Part shown: positions 8,244 through 16,437 of the stretch, one piece after another | How positions within the stretch are numbered: position 1 is the stretch's first letter | Layout: the number at the start of each line of letters is the position of its first letter | Origin: JBAWXE01 sp037144255 | GTDB lineage: Bacteria; Bacteroidota; Bacteroidia; Chitinophagales; Chitinophagaceae | Length of the DNA stretch: 36,588 nt | Direction of reading: 5' to 3' | Assembly (NCBI GenBank): GCA_037144255.1 | Contig: JBAWXE010000015.1 | Span: 1-36,588 of the forward strand | Translations under genes and position numbers: made by a program | The notes under the pieces: generated by a model | Told to the model about the DNA's origin: nothing | The model's database searches: none | Seen by the model: only the letters and a program-made list of their open reading frames with translations

Positions 8244-8780
8244 ATGGTAAAAGCTATGCGATACATACACATTCCACTACTCTGCTCTTTATTATTATTG
8301 GCACAATGTACCAATGCACAAAAAAAACAGTCTATGAACACAGAACACAAGAACAATAAATACTATTCAAGAACAGATACCGCAAAACTGCATGTAAGTA
8401 ATGCAGAATGGAAGAAAATACTATCTGATGATGTTTATGCTGTGGGGCGCGAAAAGGAGACAGAAAGAGCATTTACAGGTAAGTATTGGAATACAGACGA
8501 TAAGGGTACCTATTATTGTGCAGTATGCGGCAATGCATTGTTTCGCTCCGGAGCAAAATTTGCCAGTAGCTGCGGATGGCCAAGTTTTTATGAATCATTA
8601 CGCTCTAATAGTGTAAGGTACGAAGCAGATCATAGTTATGGAATGGATCGTACAGAAGTGCTTTGTGGCCGCTGCGATTCGCATTTAGGCCATATTTTTG
8701 ATGATGGACCACCCCCTACCAACAAGCGTTTTTGTATGAATTCGGTTGTTTTGGAATTTGAACCAGACGTAAAGAAGTAG
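8244..8780 (+). CDS. msrB: Peptide-methionine (R)-S-oxide reductase, lipoprotein form
   Basis: Reduces methionine-R-sulfoxide in oxidised proteins. The 178-residue product starts with a lipoprotein signal peptide (hydrophobic run, then LLLAQC, Cys at about residue 22), so it is exported and lipid-anchored. The SelR/MsrB domain follows: zinc ligands in YYCAVCGN and LCGRCDSHLGH, the SCGWPSF block, DGPPPTNKRF and the catalytic Cys164 in RFCMNS. No MsrA domain is fused. An in-frame ATG at 8256 is an alternative start that keeps the signal peptide. Exported MsrB fits with the exported thioredoxin 0.8 kb downstream, which could supply electrons, although the two genes are on opposite strands. Confidence 0.95.
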   Translation: MVKAMRYIHIPLLCSLLLLAQCTNAQKKQSMNTEHKNNKYYSRTDTAKLHVSNAEWKKILSDDVYAVGREKETERAFTGKYWNTDDKGTYYCAVCGNALFRSGAKFASSCGWPSFYESLRSNSVRYEADHSYGMDRTEVLCGRCDSHLGHIFDDGPPPTNKRFCMNSVVLEFEPDVKK

Positions 8781-8799
8781 TAATTGATAATATCGTTAT

Positions 8800-8831
8800 A
8801 AGCCCTTTATTTTGTATAAAATGAGGGGCTT
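8800..8831 (+). terminator. Hairpin between msrB and nth
   Basis: AAGCCC-TTTATTTT pairs with AAAATGAGGGGCTT (one bulge and one G-T pair) around a short loop, 20 bp after the msrB stop. It is followed by ATTTAT, a weak T-run. The right arm overlaps possible upstream start codons of nth, which argues for the ATG at 8836 as the true nth start. Confidence 0.5.
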
Positions 8832-8835
8832 ATTT

Positions 8836-9537
8836 ATGACTAGAAAGGAACGATATGCTTTTGTAATTGATTGGTTTCAAAAAAACATGCCGGATGCAGA
8901 GACCGAACTGCATTACAATAACCCATATGAACTGTTGGTAGCAGTTATCTTATCAGCACAGTGTACAGACAAGAGAGTGAATATGACCACACCTGCATTT
9001 TTCAAAAGATATCCCGGACCGGAAAGTCTGGCCAATGCAGAATTTGATGATGTTCAACCATTGATAAAAAGTATCAGTTTTGCTAATAATAAAGCCAAGC
9101 ATCTAATAGGCATGGCACAACTACTGATGGAGCAATACCATGGCAAGCTACCTGATACCATTGAGGATCTGGTGCAGTTGCCGGGTGTGGGACGTAAAAC
9201 AGCGAATGTTATTACATCTGTGATATTCCATCAACCCAATATGGCTGTAGATACCCATGTTTTCAGGGTATCAGCCAGAATAGGATTGACATTGAATGCC
9301 AAAACCCCATTACAAGCAGAACAACAATTGATAGCACATATTCCAAAAGAATTGGTACATGTAGCACATCATTGGCTGATATTGCATGGGCGCTACACCT
9401 GTATAGCCCGCAGACCTAAATGCGAAGCGTGTGGTATCACGGCAGCATGTAAGTATTACCAAACAGAAATGAGCCATCTGGTGGAAAAGAAAAGCGAAAC
9501 TCCAGAAAAGAAAGTTTCGCCTAAGAAAAAGGAGTAA
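8836..9537 (+). CDS. nth: Endonuclease III (DNA glycosylase/AP lyase)
   Basis: Base-excision repair enzyme that removes oxidised pyrimidines and cleaves the abasic site. The HhH motif LPGVGRKTANVI carries the catalytic Lys (residue 121) and the AVDTHVFRV strand carries the catalytic Asp (139), matching Lys120/Asp138 of the E. coli enzyme. The C-terminal [4Fe-4S] ligands are present with the right spacing, C-x6-C-x2-C-x5-C, in CIARRPKCEACGITAAC. A lysine-rich tail follows. The reading frame extends upstream to a TTG at 8812 and an ATG at 8821, but those lie in the hairpin at 8800-8831; the ATG at 8836 (MTRKERY) gives the usual family N-terminus. Confidence 0.96.
   Translation: MTRKERYAFVIDWFQKNMPDAETELHYNNPYELLVAVILSAQCTDKRVNMTTPAFFKRYPGPESLANAEFDDVQPLIKSISFANNKAKHLIGMAQLLMEQYHGKLPDTIEDLVQLPGVGRKTANVITSVIFHQPNMAVDTHVFRVSARIGLTLNAKTPLQAEQQLIAHIPKELVHVAHHWLILHGRYTCIARRPKCEACGITAACKYYQTEMSHLVEKKSETPEKKVSPKKKE
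9483..9520 (-). terminator. Minus-strand terminator for the thioredoxin gene, inside the nth 3' end
   Basis: GCGAAACT (9494-9501) and AGTTTCGC (9513-9520) form a perfect 8-bp stem with an 11-nt loop, all within the last codons of nth. Read on the minus strand it lies 26 bp beyond the thioredoxin stop and is followed by TTTTCTTTTCC. That is a good intrinsic terminator for the minus-strand gene; on the plus strand there is no T-run. Confidence 0.6.
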
Positions 9538-9545
9538 AGAGATGT

Positions 9546-10166
9546 TTAATGATGCGGAGCTACATCTTGTGCTTGTTGTGCAGATTCATCAGTAGTCCAA
9601 GTAGCTTTGAATTGTTTCATATATACATCCCATTTTTGAGTCTTATAAAGATTATCTCCAAAAAACTTCATGATCATTTCCATATTGGTAACATCCTGAT
9701 ATCCCGGTACAGGTTGACCATTCAAGAAATTCTCTTCCATTAGTATGCTGGTTGGATATGACATTTGTCCGTGCATCAGTTCTACTGCAAGTTCATTAGC
9801 TTTATACTCAGGTTTGAAACCATACATTTTGCCCAAAAATCTTATATCCGCTTGTTGTTCTGCATTGAATTTCACAGCGTAGAATTTTTCATTCATGTAT
9901 TTGATCACGAAAGGATTGGTGAAAGTCTTTTTTTCCATCACTTTGCACCATCCACACCAGTCGGTATATAAGTCTATATATACTTTGCGAGGGGATTCTT
10001 TCATTTTCACCTGTGCTTCATCGAGAGTGAGCCAGTGAATTTCTTTATCATCTTCTGTTTTAACTTCAACAGCTTTTTCAGTTTCAGTCTTTTTCTTTTT
10101 ATCACCTGCCATCATAGCCGGAGTAAATGCTATGAGCACCAATAATACCAACAAAACACGTTTCAT
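9546..10166 (-). CDS. Exported thioredoxin-fold protein, CGWC active site
   Basis: 206 residues: Sec signal peptide (MKRVLLVLLVLIAFTPAMMA, cut near residue 20), a lysine/glutamate-rich linker, then a thioredoxin-like domain with the active site YTDWCGWCKVMEKKTF (residues about 68-83) and the cis-Pro segment SYPTSILM. This is the Thioredoxin_7/DUF255-like type with the motif CGWC rather than CGPC, typical of periplasmic disulfide reductases or isomerases. A likely role is reducing envelope proteins such as the nearby lipoprotein MsrB, which is an inference from location and function only. Convergent with nth, 8 bp apart, and with its own terminator inside the nth end. Confidence 0.85.
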   Translation of the reverse strand: MKRVLLVLLVLIAFTPAMMAGDKKKKTETEKAVEVKTEDDKEIHWLTLDEAQVKMKESPRKVYIDLYTDWCGWCKVMEKKTFTNPFVIKYMNEKFYAVKFNAEQQADIRFLGKMYGFKPEYKANELAVELMHGQMSYPTSILMEENFLNGQPVPGYQDVTNMEMIMKFFGDNLYKTQKWDVYMKQFKATWTTDESAQQAQDVAPHH

Positions 10167-10207
10167 GAACTATAGTTTAAGCTGACGAAATTACGATTAT
10201 TTCCATG

Positions 10208-10215
10208 TAGCTTTG
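10208..10215 (+). promoter_or_regulatory. ubiX promoter, -7 motif
   Basis: TAgcTTTG lies 35 bp before the ATG at 10250, in the divergent gap between the thioredoxin gene and ubiX. Confidence 0.5.
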
Positions 10216-10249
10216 TTAATATCTTAAAAAAATTCAATTATCAATATTT

Positions 10250-10813
10250 ATGAAGATAGCGGTGGCTGTATCGGGTGCCAGTGGTGCTGTTTATGCAAAA
10301 GTACTGTTAGAAAGTTTGCAACAATTAAAAGATCAGGTACAAGAAGTGAGCTTGGTATGGAGTGATAATGCACGTACAGTATGGGAGTATGAATTGGGGA
10401 ATAAAGACTATTCCAATTTTCCATTTAAAGTATGGGATAAGAACGATTTCATGGCGCCTTTTGCCTCCGGAAGCTCTAGCTATAGGGCACTGATCATTTG
10501 CCCATGTAGTATGGGTACATTAGGCAGGATAGCATCCGGAATGAGTAATGATCTAGTGACACGTGCCGCCGATGTGATGCTAAAAGAAAGACGAAAGCTG
10601 ATTTGTGTAGTAAGGGAAACACCTTATAATCTTATTCATCTCAAAAACATGACAGCAGTAACAGAAGCAGGAGGAATTATCTGCCCTGCTACACCATCAT
10701 TCTACAGCCAGCCTAAAACAATAGAAGAACTGGCCTATACTGTTATAAATAGAGTATTGCTATTGGCAGGTATACAGACAAAAGGATACCGCTGGCAAGA
10801 AGATAGTTTATAA
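10250..10813 (+). CDS. ubiX: Flavin prenyltransferase UbiX
   Basis: Joins dimethylallyl phosphate to FMN to make the prenylated flavin cofactor of UbiD-type decarboxylases. The 187-residue product begins MKIAVAVSGASGAVYA, the FMN-phosphate loop, and has the family motifs CPCSMGTLGRIASGMSNDLVTRAADVMLKERR (the FMN- and prenyl-binding core) and VVRETPYNLIHLKNM. In this phylum the likely use is quinone (menaquinone) synthesis, but no ubiD is in the window. mazG follows after 56 bp and may share the transcript. Confidence 0.95.
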   Translation: MKIAVAVSGASGAVYAKVLLESLQQLKDQVQEVSLVWSDNARTVWEYELGNKDYSNFPFKVWDKNDFMAPFASGSSSYRALIICPCSMGTLGRIASGMSNDLVTRAADVMLKERRKLICVVRETPYNLIHLKNMTAVTEAGGIICPATPSFYSQPKTIEELAYTVINRVLLLAGIQTKGYRWQEDSL

Positions 10814-10869
10814 TCGTAAAGTATTAACTTGTAATAAGAAACCTAAGGATCTGATCAACGAAAAAGCGC

Positions 10870-11634
10870 ATGGAGTATTCAAAATCAATAGAGCGGCTCA
10901 GAACAATACTGGATGAGCTGAGAGAAAGGTGTCCCTGGGATAAGAAACAGACCATCCAAACACTGAGGCAACAAACTTTGGAGGAAGTATATGAATTAAC
11001 TGATGCTATTACAGACGAGAATTGGACAGGGATAAAAGAAGAATTGGGTGATATGTTACTGCATTTGATCTTCTACAGTAAAATCGCTGCAGAAAAGAAA
11101 CAATTCACTTTTGACGATGTAATAGAAGGGGTATGTAATAAACTGGTAGCTCGTCACCCACATATTTATGACAGTGTGAAAGTGGAAAATGAGGAAGATG
11201 TAAAGCAGAACTGGGAGAAGCTGAAACTAAAAGAAGGCAAAAAATCTATACTAAGTGGCGTTCCACCTTCTTTACCGGCACTGATGAAAGCATTGAGGCT
11301 ACAGGATAAAACCAAACAAGTGGGTTTTGAATGGGAAAATACAGAGCAAGTAAAAGAGAAAGTAGATGAAGAGATAGGGGAATTGTACGAGGCAGTGAAC
11401 TCAGGCCAACATGATAAGATAGAAGATGAATTTGGAGATGTGATGTTTGCTCTTATCAACTACGCACGTTTCCTGCATATAGATCCGGAACATGCATTGG
11501 AACGAACCAATAAAAAATTTATCCGACGTTTTCAGTATATGGAACTATTAGCAGAGCATCAACAAAAACCCCTTCATGATATGGATCTTGAAGAAATGGA
11601 TGCACTGTGGAACCAGGCTAAAGCACAGGAATAA
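10870..11634 (+). CDS. mazG: Nucleoside triphosphate pyrophosphohydrolase MazG
   Basis: Hydrolyses (d)NTPs to the monophosphate and pyrophosphate; a house-cleaning enzyme. The 254-residue protein contains the MazG fold twice, as in E. coli MazG. The first copy has CPWDKKQT, then TLEEVYELTDAI and ELGDMLLHL, the ExxE and ExxD metal ligands. The second has VDEEIGELYEAV and EDEFGDVMFALINYARFL. Between them is the GVPPSLPALMKALRLQDK linker, where the family KxQxK-type motif appears as KALRLQDKTKQVGFEW. The gene ends 16 bp before the kinase gene. Confidence 0.96.
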   Translation: MEYSKSIERLRTILDELRERCPWDKKQTIQTLRQQTLEEVYELTDAITDENWTGIKEELGDMLLHLIFYSKIAAEKKQFTFDDVIEGVCNKLVARHPHIYDSVKVENEEDVKQNWEKLKLKEGKKSILSGVPPSLPALMKALRLQDKTKQVGFEWENTEQVKEKVDEEIGELYEAVNSGQHDKIEDEFGDVMFALINYARFLHIDPEHALERTNKKFIRRFQYMELLAEHQQKPLHDMDLEEMDALWNQAKAQE

Positions 11635-11650
11635 CTATAAAACCATATAA

Positions 11651-14600
11651 GTGTTAAGACGCTATCCATATTGGGGTTGGCTAATAATGAATATCGTGCT
11701 GTGGTTATCAGCAACGGTACAGTTCCACTATTATAAGCAGAACCTGACACCCCAACAGATGGCTAGAACGCTAACTGATGATATACAAAAGCGAGAAAGG
11801 GTTTTTGAGAATATAGGTATACATGCTCCGCTTATATCCAAGATATATGATGGCAACCTAACTATACATGAAACAAAGAATATCATCCGACAACCATTTT
11901 GCCTATATGCTTTCTACAATGGCAAAATGATATTCTGGAATAATAATGAAGTTCTGGCCAATCAGGATTTTTCTCCCGATGATAAAGGAAAAGTGATCTA
12001 TTCTGATGAGGATATATACATACAAAGGTGCTATCATGTAAGTGAGGAAAAGAATTCAGAAAAGGTAATTATGGTATTAATACCAATAGCTACCATTTAC
12101 CCTTTTGAGAACGAATACCTTAGATCCCATTTTTATGCATCGGATAAGATACCCCCAACCACCACAATTCTCCCGGAATATTCAAAAGATGCCTACCCTA
12201 TAAACAGTATTAGTGGTAAAACGCTTTTTTACGTACAATTTCCTAAGGGTGATGTACAGGCTTGGCAACCAGACTGGTTATTAATCTCGTTATTGATCTT
12301 AGGTTTAATATGCACTGTAAGCTGGTTGCAATTGATTGCATTGCATATCTCCAGAAATAAGTCATATACAGCAGGATGTGTATTTACAATAGTAATGGTT
12401 GTAGGCCTCAGAAGCTTATTATATATATATGGTCTTCCTTTTCATTTAAGAAGCCTTCCTTTATTTTCTCCGGAATTATACGCATCCAGTTCCTTTTTAC
12501 CATCATTGGGAGACCTGTTATTAAACACGCTCTGCCTGTTGTGGATCGTATTATTTGTTCTTACCCAATTGTCTTACAAAGATTTTTTAAGGAATAAGGT
12601 TACAGGTGGAGCTAAGATATTTATCACAATATTCTCATCATATGTAATTGTATACGTTGCACTTAGGTATTTCAAACTGGTACGAAGTGTAGTACTGGAT
12701 TCCATGATATCATTCGATGTTAGTCGTTTCTACTCTGTGAGTATATATGCTATCATAGGCTTGATAACAATTGGGCTGATAACCGGCTTGGCAGTATTAT
12801 TTATATACACCTGTAATGCCACATTGAATATTATCAACCCTAAAAAATGGATCAAGTATCCTGTAATATTAGCTATTGGTAGTATCCTCATATTCTTATC
12901 TATAAAGGAACATGCAGCTCTTTTTTACATTATGCTTCTGTGGATATTACTTTTTATCCGATTGTTGGATGTGAGAAAATTGAGACTGGATACCGATCTT
13001 TTCTCACCACACATGATTTTCTGGGGTGTTTTTATTTGCCTGTCTACTACCTGTTTACTACAATACTTCAATTATGTAAAGGAGAAGGATACCCGTAAAG
13101 TATTTGCCAAACATTCGGTAAGACAAAAGGATGAGGCAATGGAATACGCTTTTCGTCAAAACATAGTACCGGATATAAGGGCTGACTTTCCGATAAGGGA
13201 GTTCTTTATGAATGCCAGTGCTGAAAAGAGGAAGCAGATCAACAGTTATTTAGAAGCCTTTTATCTGCGAGGTGCACTGGGTAAATATCAATCTGAAGTA
13301 TATCTGTATGATAAAAACGGCAAAAGCCTGTATAACAGAGATAGTCTGGATTACAATAGTATGTTGCAAAAGATAGAAAAAGAGCTACCTGATAAAGACA
13401 GCGTATTATTCTATAATGAAAGAGCACAAGATGGACACTATTATGTAGGTAGGATACCCATAGTAGATATGATGGGTGGTAATGAACTGGTGGGGTATAT
13501 GTACATTGACCTGGAACTGAAAACAGCAGATTACGGTACTATATATCCTGAATTGTTACAGCCTAAAACGAACATACAGGATAATGATGAACATTATTCA
13601 ACGGGTGTGTACATCAAGAATAATCTCATCACACAGACCGGTGATTATCCGTATCCATTAGTGCTGAAAGACATTAACAGAAGTACGGACGAGTACGTTT
13701 TTGAGGAGAAGGGCGATTATTCAATACTTTGGTATCATCCCAAAGCTTCCAAAACAGTAGTGATAGCTCGTCAGAATAATATGGGCTTAGAAACCATCAC
13801 CTTGTTTTCGTACTTGTTTGGTTTGCAGATACTACTGGCAATAGTGATCATGATATACAGATTGTATATCAACTTCTTCTCGGTTTCTCATTACTCACTC
13901 AAGATCATCAATCTTACCCTGAGAAGGCGTATACACCTAGCTATGCTGGCTCTGGTATTTATCTCTTTCTTGGCAATGGGAGGCATTACGATTCCTTTCT
14001 TCAAAGACAGGTATGAGAATTTCAATAGCAATAGGCTACAGTCTGTAATGCAGCCAATAGAGCATTCTATACAAGAGTATATGAAAACGAGTAATGCCAT
14101 GGGAGATCAAAGCGCTTTTGACCAGATAGCAGGCTCTCAGGATTTTAAATATTTCATCACCAATTTATCGAATTCGCAAAGAGTTGACATCAATGTTTTC
14201 AATAGTTATGGGGAACTAAGTACCACCTCTCAGGATAATATATACAACAAGTCGTTACTGGCTCGTATCATGAATCCAATGGCTTATTTCCAACTGCATG
14301 CTGTAGGTACTTCAGTATTGGTGCAGAATGAAAGTATTGGTAAACTCACGTACCTCTCATCCTATATCCCTCTTAGAAATGAAAGGGGAGAAACTTTAGG
14401 GTTTGTGAACATTCCATTCTTCTCTGCTCAAAAAGAATTGGATTTTCAGATATCTAATATCATAGTTACGCTGATCAATCTGTATGCATTCCTATTCCTT
14501 ATTTCCAGTTTGATAGCCGTATTCATTACCAATAGTCTTACACGTACATTGAATATTATCATCAAACAGTTTGAACGGATCAATCTGCAAAAGAATGAAT

Positions 14601-15385
14601 TGCTTACATGGCCATATAATGACGAAATAGGCCGATTAGTAACTGAATACAATAAAATGGTGAAGAAGGTGGAAGAAAATGCCAGCTTACTGGCTGAAAG
14701 TGAACGTGAAGGAGCCTGGAGAGAAATGGCCAGACAGGTGGCCCACGAGATCAAGAATCCGCTTACTCCTATGAAACTCAATATTCAGTACTTACAACAA
14801 GCACTGAAGGGAAATCATCCGAATATTCAGGAATTGGCAAACAGAGTGATTGTAGCACTTATAGAGCAGATCGATAACCTTTCATACATAGCATCTGAGT
14901 TCTCCAATTTTGCCAAAATGCCCGAGGCTAAGGCAGCAGAAATGGACCTGAATGAACTATTGAGTAAATCGGTAGAGTTGTATGTTAATGAACCTGATGT
15001 AGATGTGACCTTTACTCCACATACTGATAAGGTGATGATATGTGCCGATCATAGCCAGTTACTAAGGGTGTTTACAAATATCTTACAAAATGCAGTGGAA
15101 GCCATACCTCAAGAGAGAAGAGGAAGTATAGAAGTGCTGCTGAAAGAAGAAGGCCATCATGTGTTAGTAAGCTTTAAGGATAATGGTAGCGGTATCTCCG
15201 ATGAACAAAAAGAAAAGATGTTCAAACCATACTTTACTACAAAAACATCCGGAACCGGTCTGGGACTGGCTATGACCAAAAAGATCATTGAGTTTTGGAA
15301 AGGAGAGATATGGTTTGATACAGAAATAGATAAGGGGACTACTTTCTATATACGCTTACCCTTATTAAAAAAACAAGAAGAATAG
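11651..15385 (+). CDS. Large membrane sensor histidine kinase (NtrY-like core)
   Basis: 1244 residues, far above the usual kinase size. The order is: one membrane helix (about 9-25), an extracytoplasmic stretch, a multi-helix membrane block (about 208-472), a first large external domain (about 473-715), two helices (about 715-742 and 760-783), a second external domain (about 784-937), a helix (937-963), HAMP, the dimerisation/phosphoacceptor segment with His1032 in HEIKNPLTPMK, then the ATPase domain with NILQNAVEAI, DNGSGI and GTGLGLAMTKKI. The HEIKNPLTPMK box is the NtrY/AtoS type that usually pairs with a sigma-54-dependent regulator; one is at 31107-32270. The start is GTG at 11651; an ATG at 11687 is possible. 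It converges on murB with only 2 bp between stops. Confidence 0.93.
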   Translation: MLRRYPYWGWLIMNIVLWLSATVQFHYYKQNLTPQQMARTLTDDIQKRERVFENIGIHAPLISKIYDGNLTIHETKNIIRQPFCLYAFYNGKMIFWNNNEVLANQDFSPDDKGKVIYSDEDIYIQRCYHVSEEKNSEKVIMVLIPIATIYPFENEYLRSHFYASDKIPPTTTILPEYSKDAYPINSISGKTLFYVQFPKGDVQAWQPDWLLISLLILGLICTVSWLQLIALHISRNKSYTAGCVFTIVMVVGLRSLLYIYGLPFHLRSLPLFSPELYASSSFLPSLGDLLLNTLCLLWIVLFVLTQLSYKDFLRNKVTGGAKIFITIFSSYVIVYVALRYFKLVRSVVLDSMISFDVSRFYSVSIYAIIGLITIGLITGLAVLFIYTCNATLNIINPKKWIKYPVILAIGSILIFLSIKEHAALFYIMLLWILLFIRLLDVRKLRLDTDLFSPHMIFWGVFICLSTTCLLQYFNYVKEKDTRKVFAKHSVRQKDEAMEYAFRQNIVPDIRADFPIREFFMNASAEKRKQINSYLEAFYLRGALGKYQSEVYLYDKNGKSLYNRDSLDYNSMLQKIEKELPDKDSVLFYNERAQDGHYYVGRIPIVDMMGGNELVGYMYIDLELKTADYGTIYPELLQPKTNIQDNDEHYSTGVYIKNNLITQTGDYPYPLVLKDINRSTDEYVFEEKGDYSILWYHPKASKTVVIARQNNMGLETITLFSYLFGLQILLAIVIMIYRLYINFFSVSHYSLKIINLTLRRRIHLAMLALVFISFLAMGGITIPFFKDRYENFNSNRLQSVMQPIEHSIQEYMKTSNAMGDQSAFDQIAGSQDFKYFITNLSNSQRVDINVFNSYGELSTTSQDNIYNKSLLARIMNPMAYFQLHAVGTSVLVQNESIGKLTYLSSYIPLRNERGETLGFVNIPFFSAQKELDFQISNIIVTLINLYAFLFLISSLIAVFITNSLTRTLNIIIKQFERINLQKNELLTWPYNDEIGRLVTEYNKMVKKVEENASLLAESEREGAWREMARQVAHEIKNPLTPMKLNIQYLQQALKGNHPNIQELANRVIVALIEQIDNLSYIASEFSNFAKMPEAKAAEMDLNELLSKSVELYVNEPDVDVTFTPHTDKVMICADHSQLLRVFTNILQNAVEAIPQERRGSIEVLLKEEGHHVLVSFKDNGSGISDEQKEKMFKPYFTTKTSGTGLGLAMTKKIIEFWKGEIWFDTEIDKGTTFYIRLPLLKKQEE

Positions 15386-15387
15386 CC

Positions 15388-16398
15388 TTACCAAACCTGC
15401 ACTTCGCGTTCCAGTAATATTCCAAAACGTTCTTTTATAGAAGTAAGAATATCGGTTGATAGTTGCCATATTTCGGCACCAGAGGCATGTTGGTAATTCA
15501 CCAATACTAAAGCTTGTTTTTCATGTACACCTGCATCTCCTTTTCTGTACCCTTTCCAGCCACACTGTTCTATCAGCCAGCCGGCAGGTATCTTTACTGT
15601 AGTGTCATTTACAGGATAGGAAGGTATAGAAGGGTAATTAGTTTGCAATAATTCAAAATGTTCTGTAGAGATAGTAGGGTTTTTAAAGAAACTACCTGCA
15701 TTGCCTATTTTCTTGGGGTCAGGTAGTTTGCTGCTACGAATATTGATAACTGCATTGGCTATAGCAGCTGTAGATAAAGGCACTTGCATTTTTGTCAATT
15801 CTTCATTGATAGCCCCATAACTGGTACGATATGCGGCTTGTTTATGGAGTTTGAAAACAACAGAACTAACAAATACCTTATCCTTCAACTCCCTTTTGAA
15901 AATACTATCCCTATACCCGAATTGGCATTCTGCATTATTGAGTGTGATAAATACTTTCTGCTCCCAATGCCAGCAAGTAACAGCATCTATCACTTCTTTT
16001 ACTTCTACCCCATAAGCACCTATGTTTTGTATAGGCGATGCGCCCACAGTGCCCGGTATCAGCGCCAGATTCTCTATACCCGTTAAACCTTGTCCAATAG
16101 TATGCATCACAAACTCATGCCATAGCTCGCCTGCGCTTATTTGTAGCCAGATATGGCTATCAGTTTCCTTTATTGTACTGATTCCCTTTATACAGTTATG
16201 TATCACTATCCCTTTTATCGGTTGTGTAAGTAAGATATTGCTACCACCGCCCAGTATATGTTTGTTTTGAGGTATAGCAGTATCATTACTAATATCAGGT
16301 AATAAGGTGGGGTCTTTCAATTCCAGAAAATACTCTGCAGATACATCCAGACCGAAAGTATTATAAGGCAGTAAAGAGATATTTTGCAATAGTTGCAT
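15388..16398 (-). CDS. murB: UDP-N-acetylenolpyruvoylglucosamine reductase
   Basis: FAD-dependent enzyme that reduces UDP-GlcNAc-enolpyruvate to UDP-MurNAc, the second committed step of peptidoglycan synthesis. The FAD-binding part shows LGGGSNILLT and the GIENLALIPGTVGASPIQNIGAYG block. Catalytic residues fit type I MurB: Arg in FGYRDSIFK, Ser in NAGSFFKNP (about residue 235) and Glu in the final REVQVW. The frame opens at 16407 (MYYMQLL...), but MQLLQNISLLPYNTFGLDV from 16398 is the normal family start. It lies about 40 bp downstream of the dipeptide epimerase on the same strand, a sensible cell-wall pair. Confidence 0.96.
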   Translation of the reverse strand: MQLLQNISLLPYNTFGLDVSAEYFLELKDPTLLPDISNDTAIPQNKHILGGGSNILLTQPIKGIVIHNCIKGISTIKETDSHIWLQISAGELWHEFVMHTIGQGLTGIENLALIPGTVGASPIQNIGAYGVEVKEVIDAVTCWHWEQKVFITLNNAECQFGYRDSIFKRELKDKVFVSSVVFKLHKQAAYRTSYGAINEELTKMQVPLSTAAIANAVINIRSSKLPDPKKIGNAGSFFKNPTISTEHFELLQTNYPSIPSYPVNDTTVKIPAGWLIEQCGWKGYRKGDAGVHEKQALVLVNYQHASGAEIWQLSTDILTSIKERFGILLEREVQVW

Positions 16399-16404
16399 GT
16401 AGTA

Positions 16405-16412
16405 CAAAAATA
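16405..16412 (-). promoter_or_regulatory. Possible murB promoter motif on the minus strand
   Basis: CAAAaaTA on the plus strand reads TAttTTTG on the minus strand. It lies only 6 bp before the chosen murB ATG (16398) and would give an almost leaderless mRNA, so either murB has such a promoter or the match is chance and murB is read through from the epimerase gene. Confidence 0.25.
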
Positions 16413-16437
16413 AAATAGCTGATCTAAACTATACTTT

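Noticed and set aside
8159..8359. 66-codon ORF overlapping the msrB start
   Set aside because: Overlaps the signal-peptide codons of msrB in another frame, has no GTG/ATG with a good context and no domain.
11651..15385. Fusion of two genes caused by a sequencing error
   Set aside because: The frame is continuous, with sensible membrane and domain boundaries and one kinase core at the end; nothing suggests a second start with its own ribosome-binding region.
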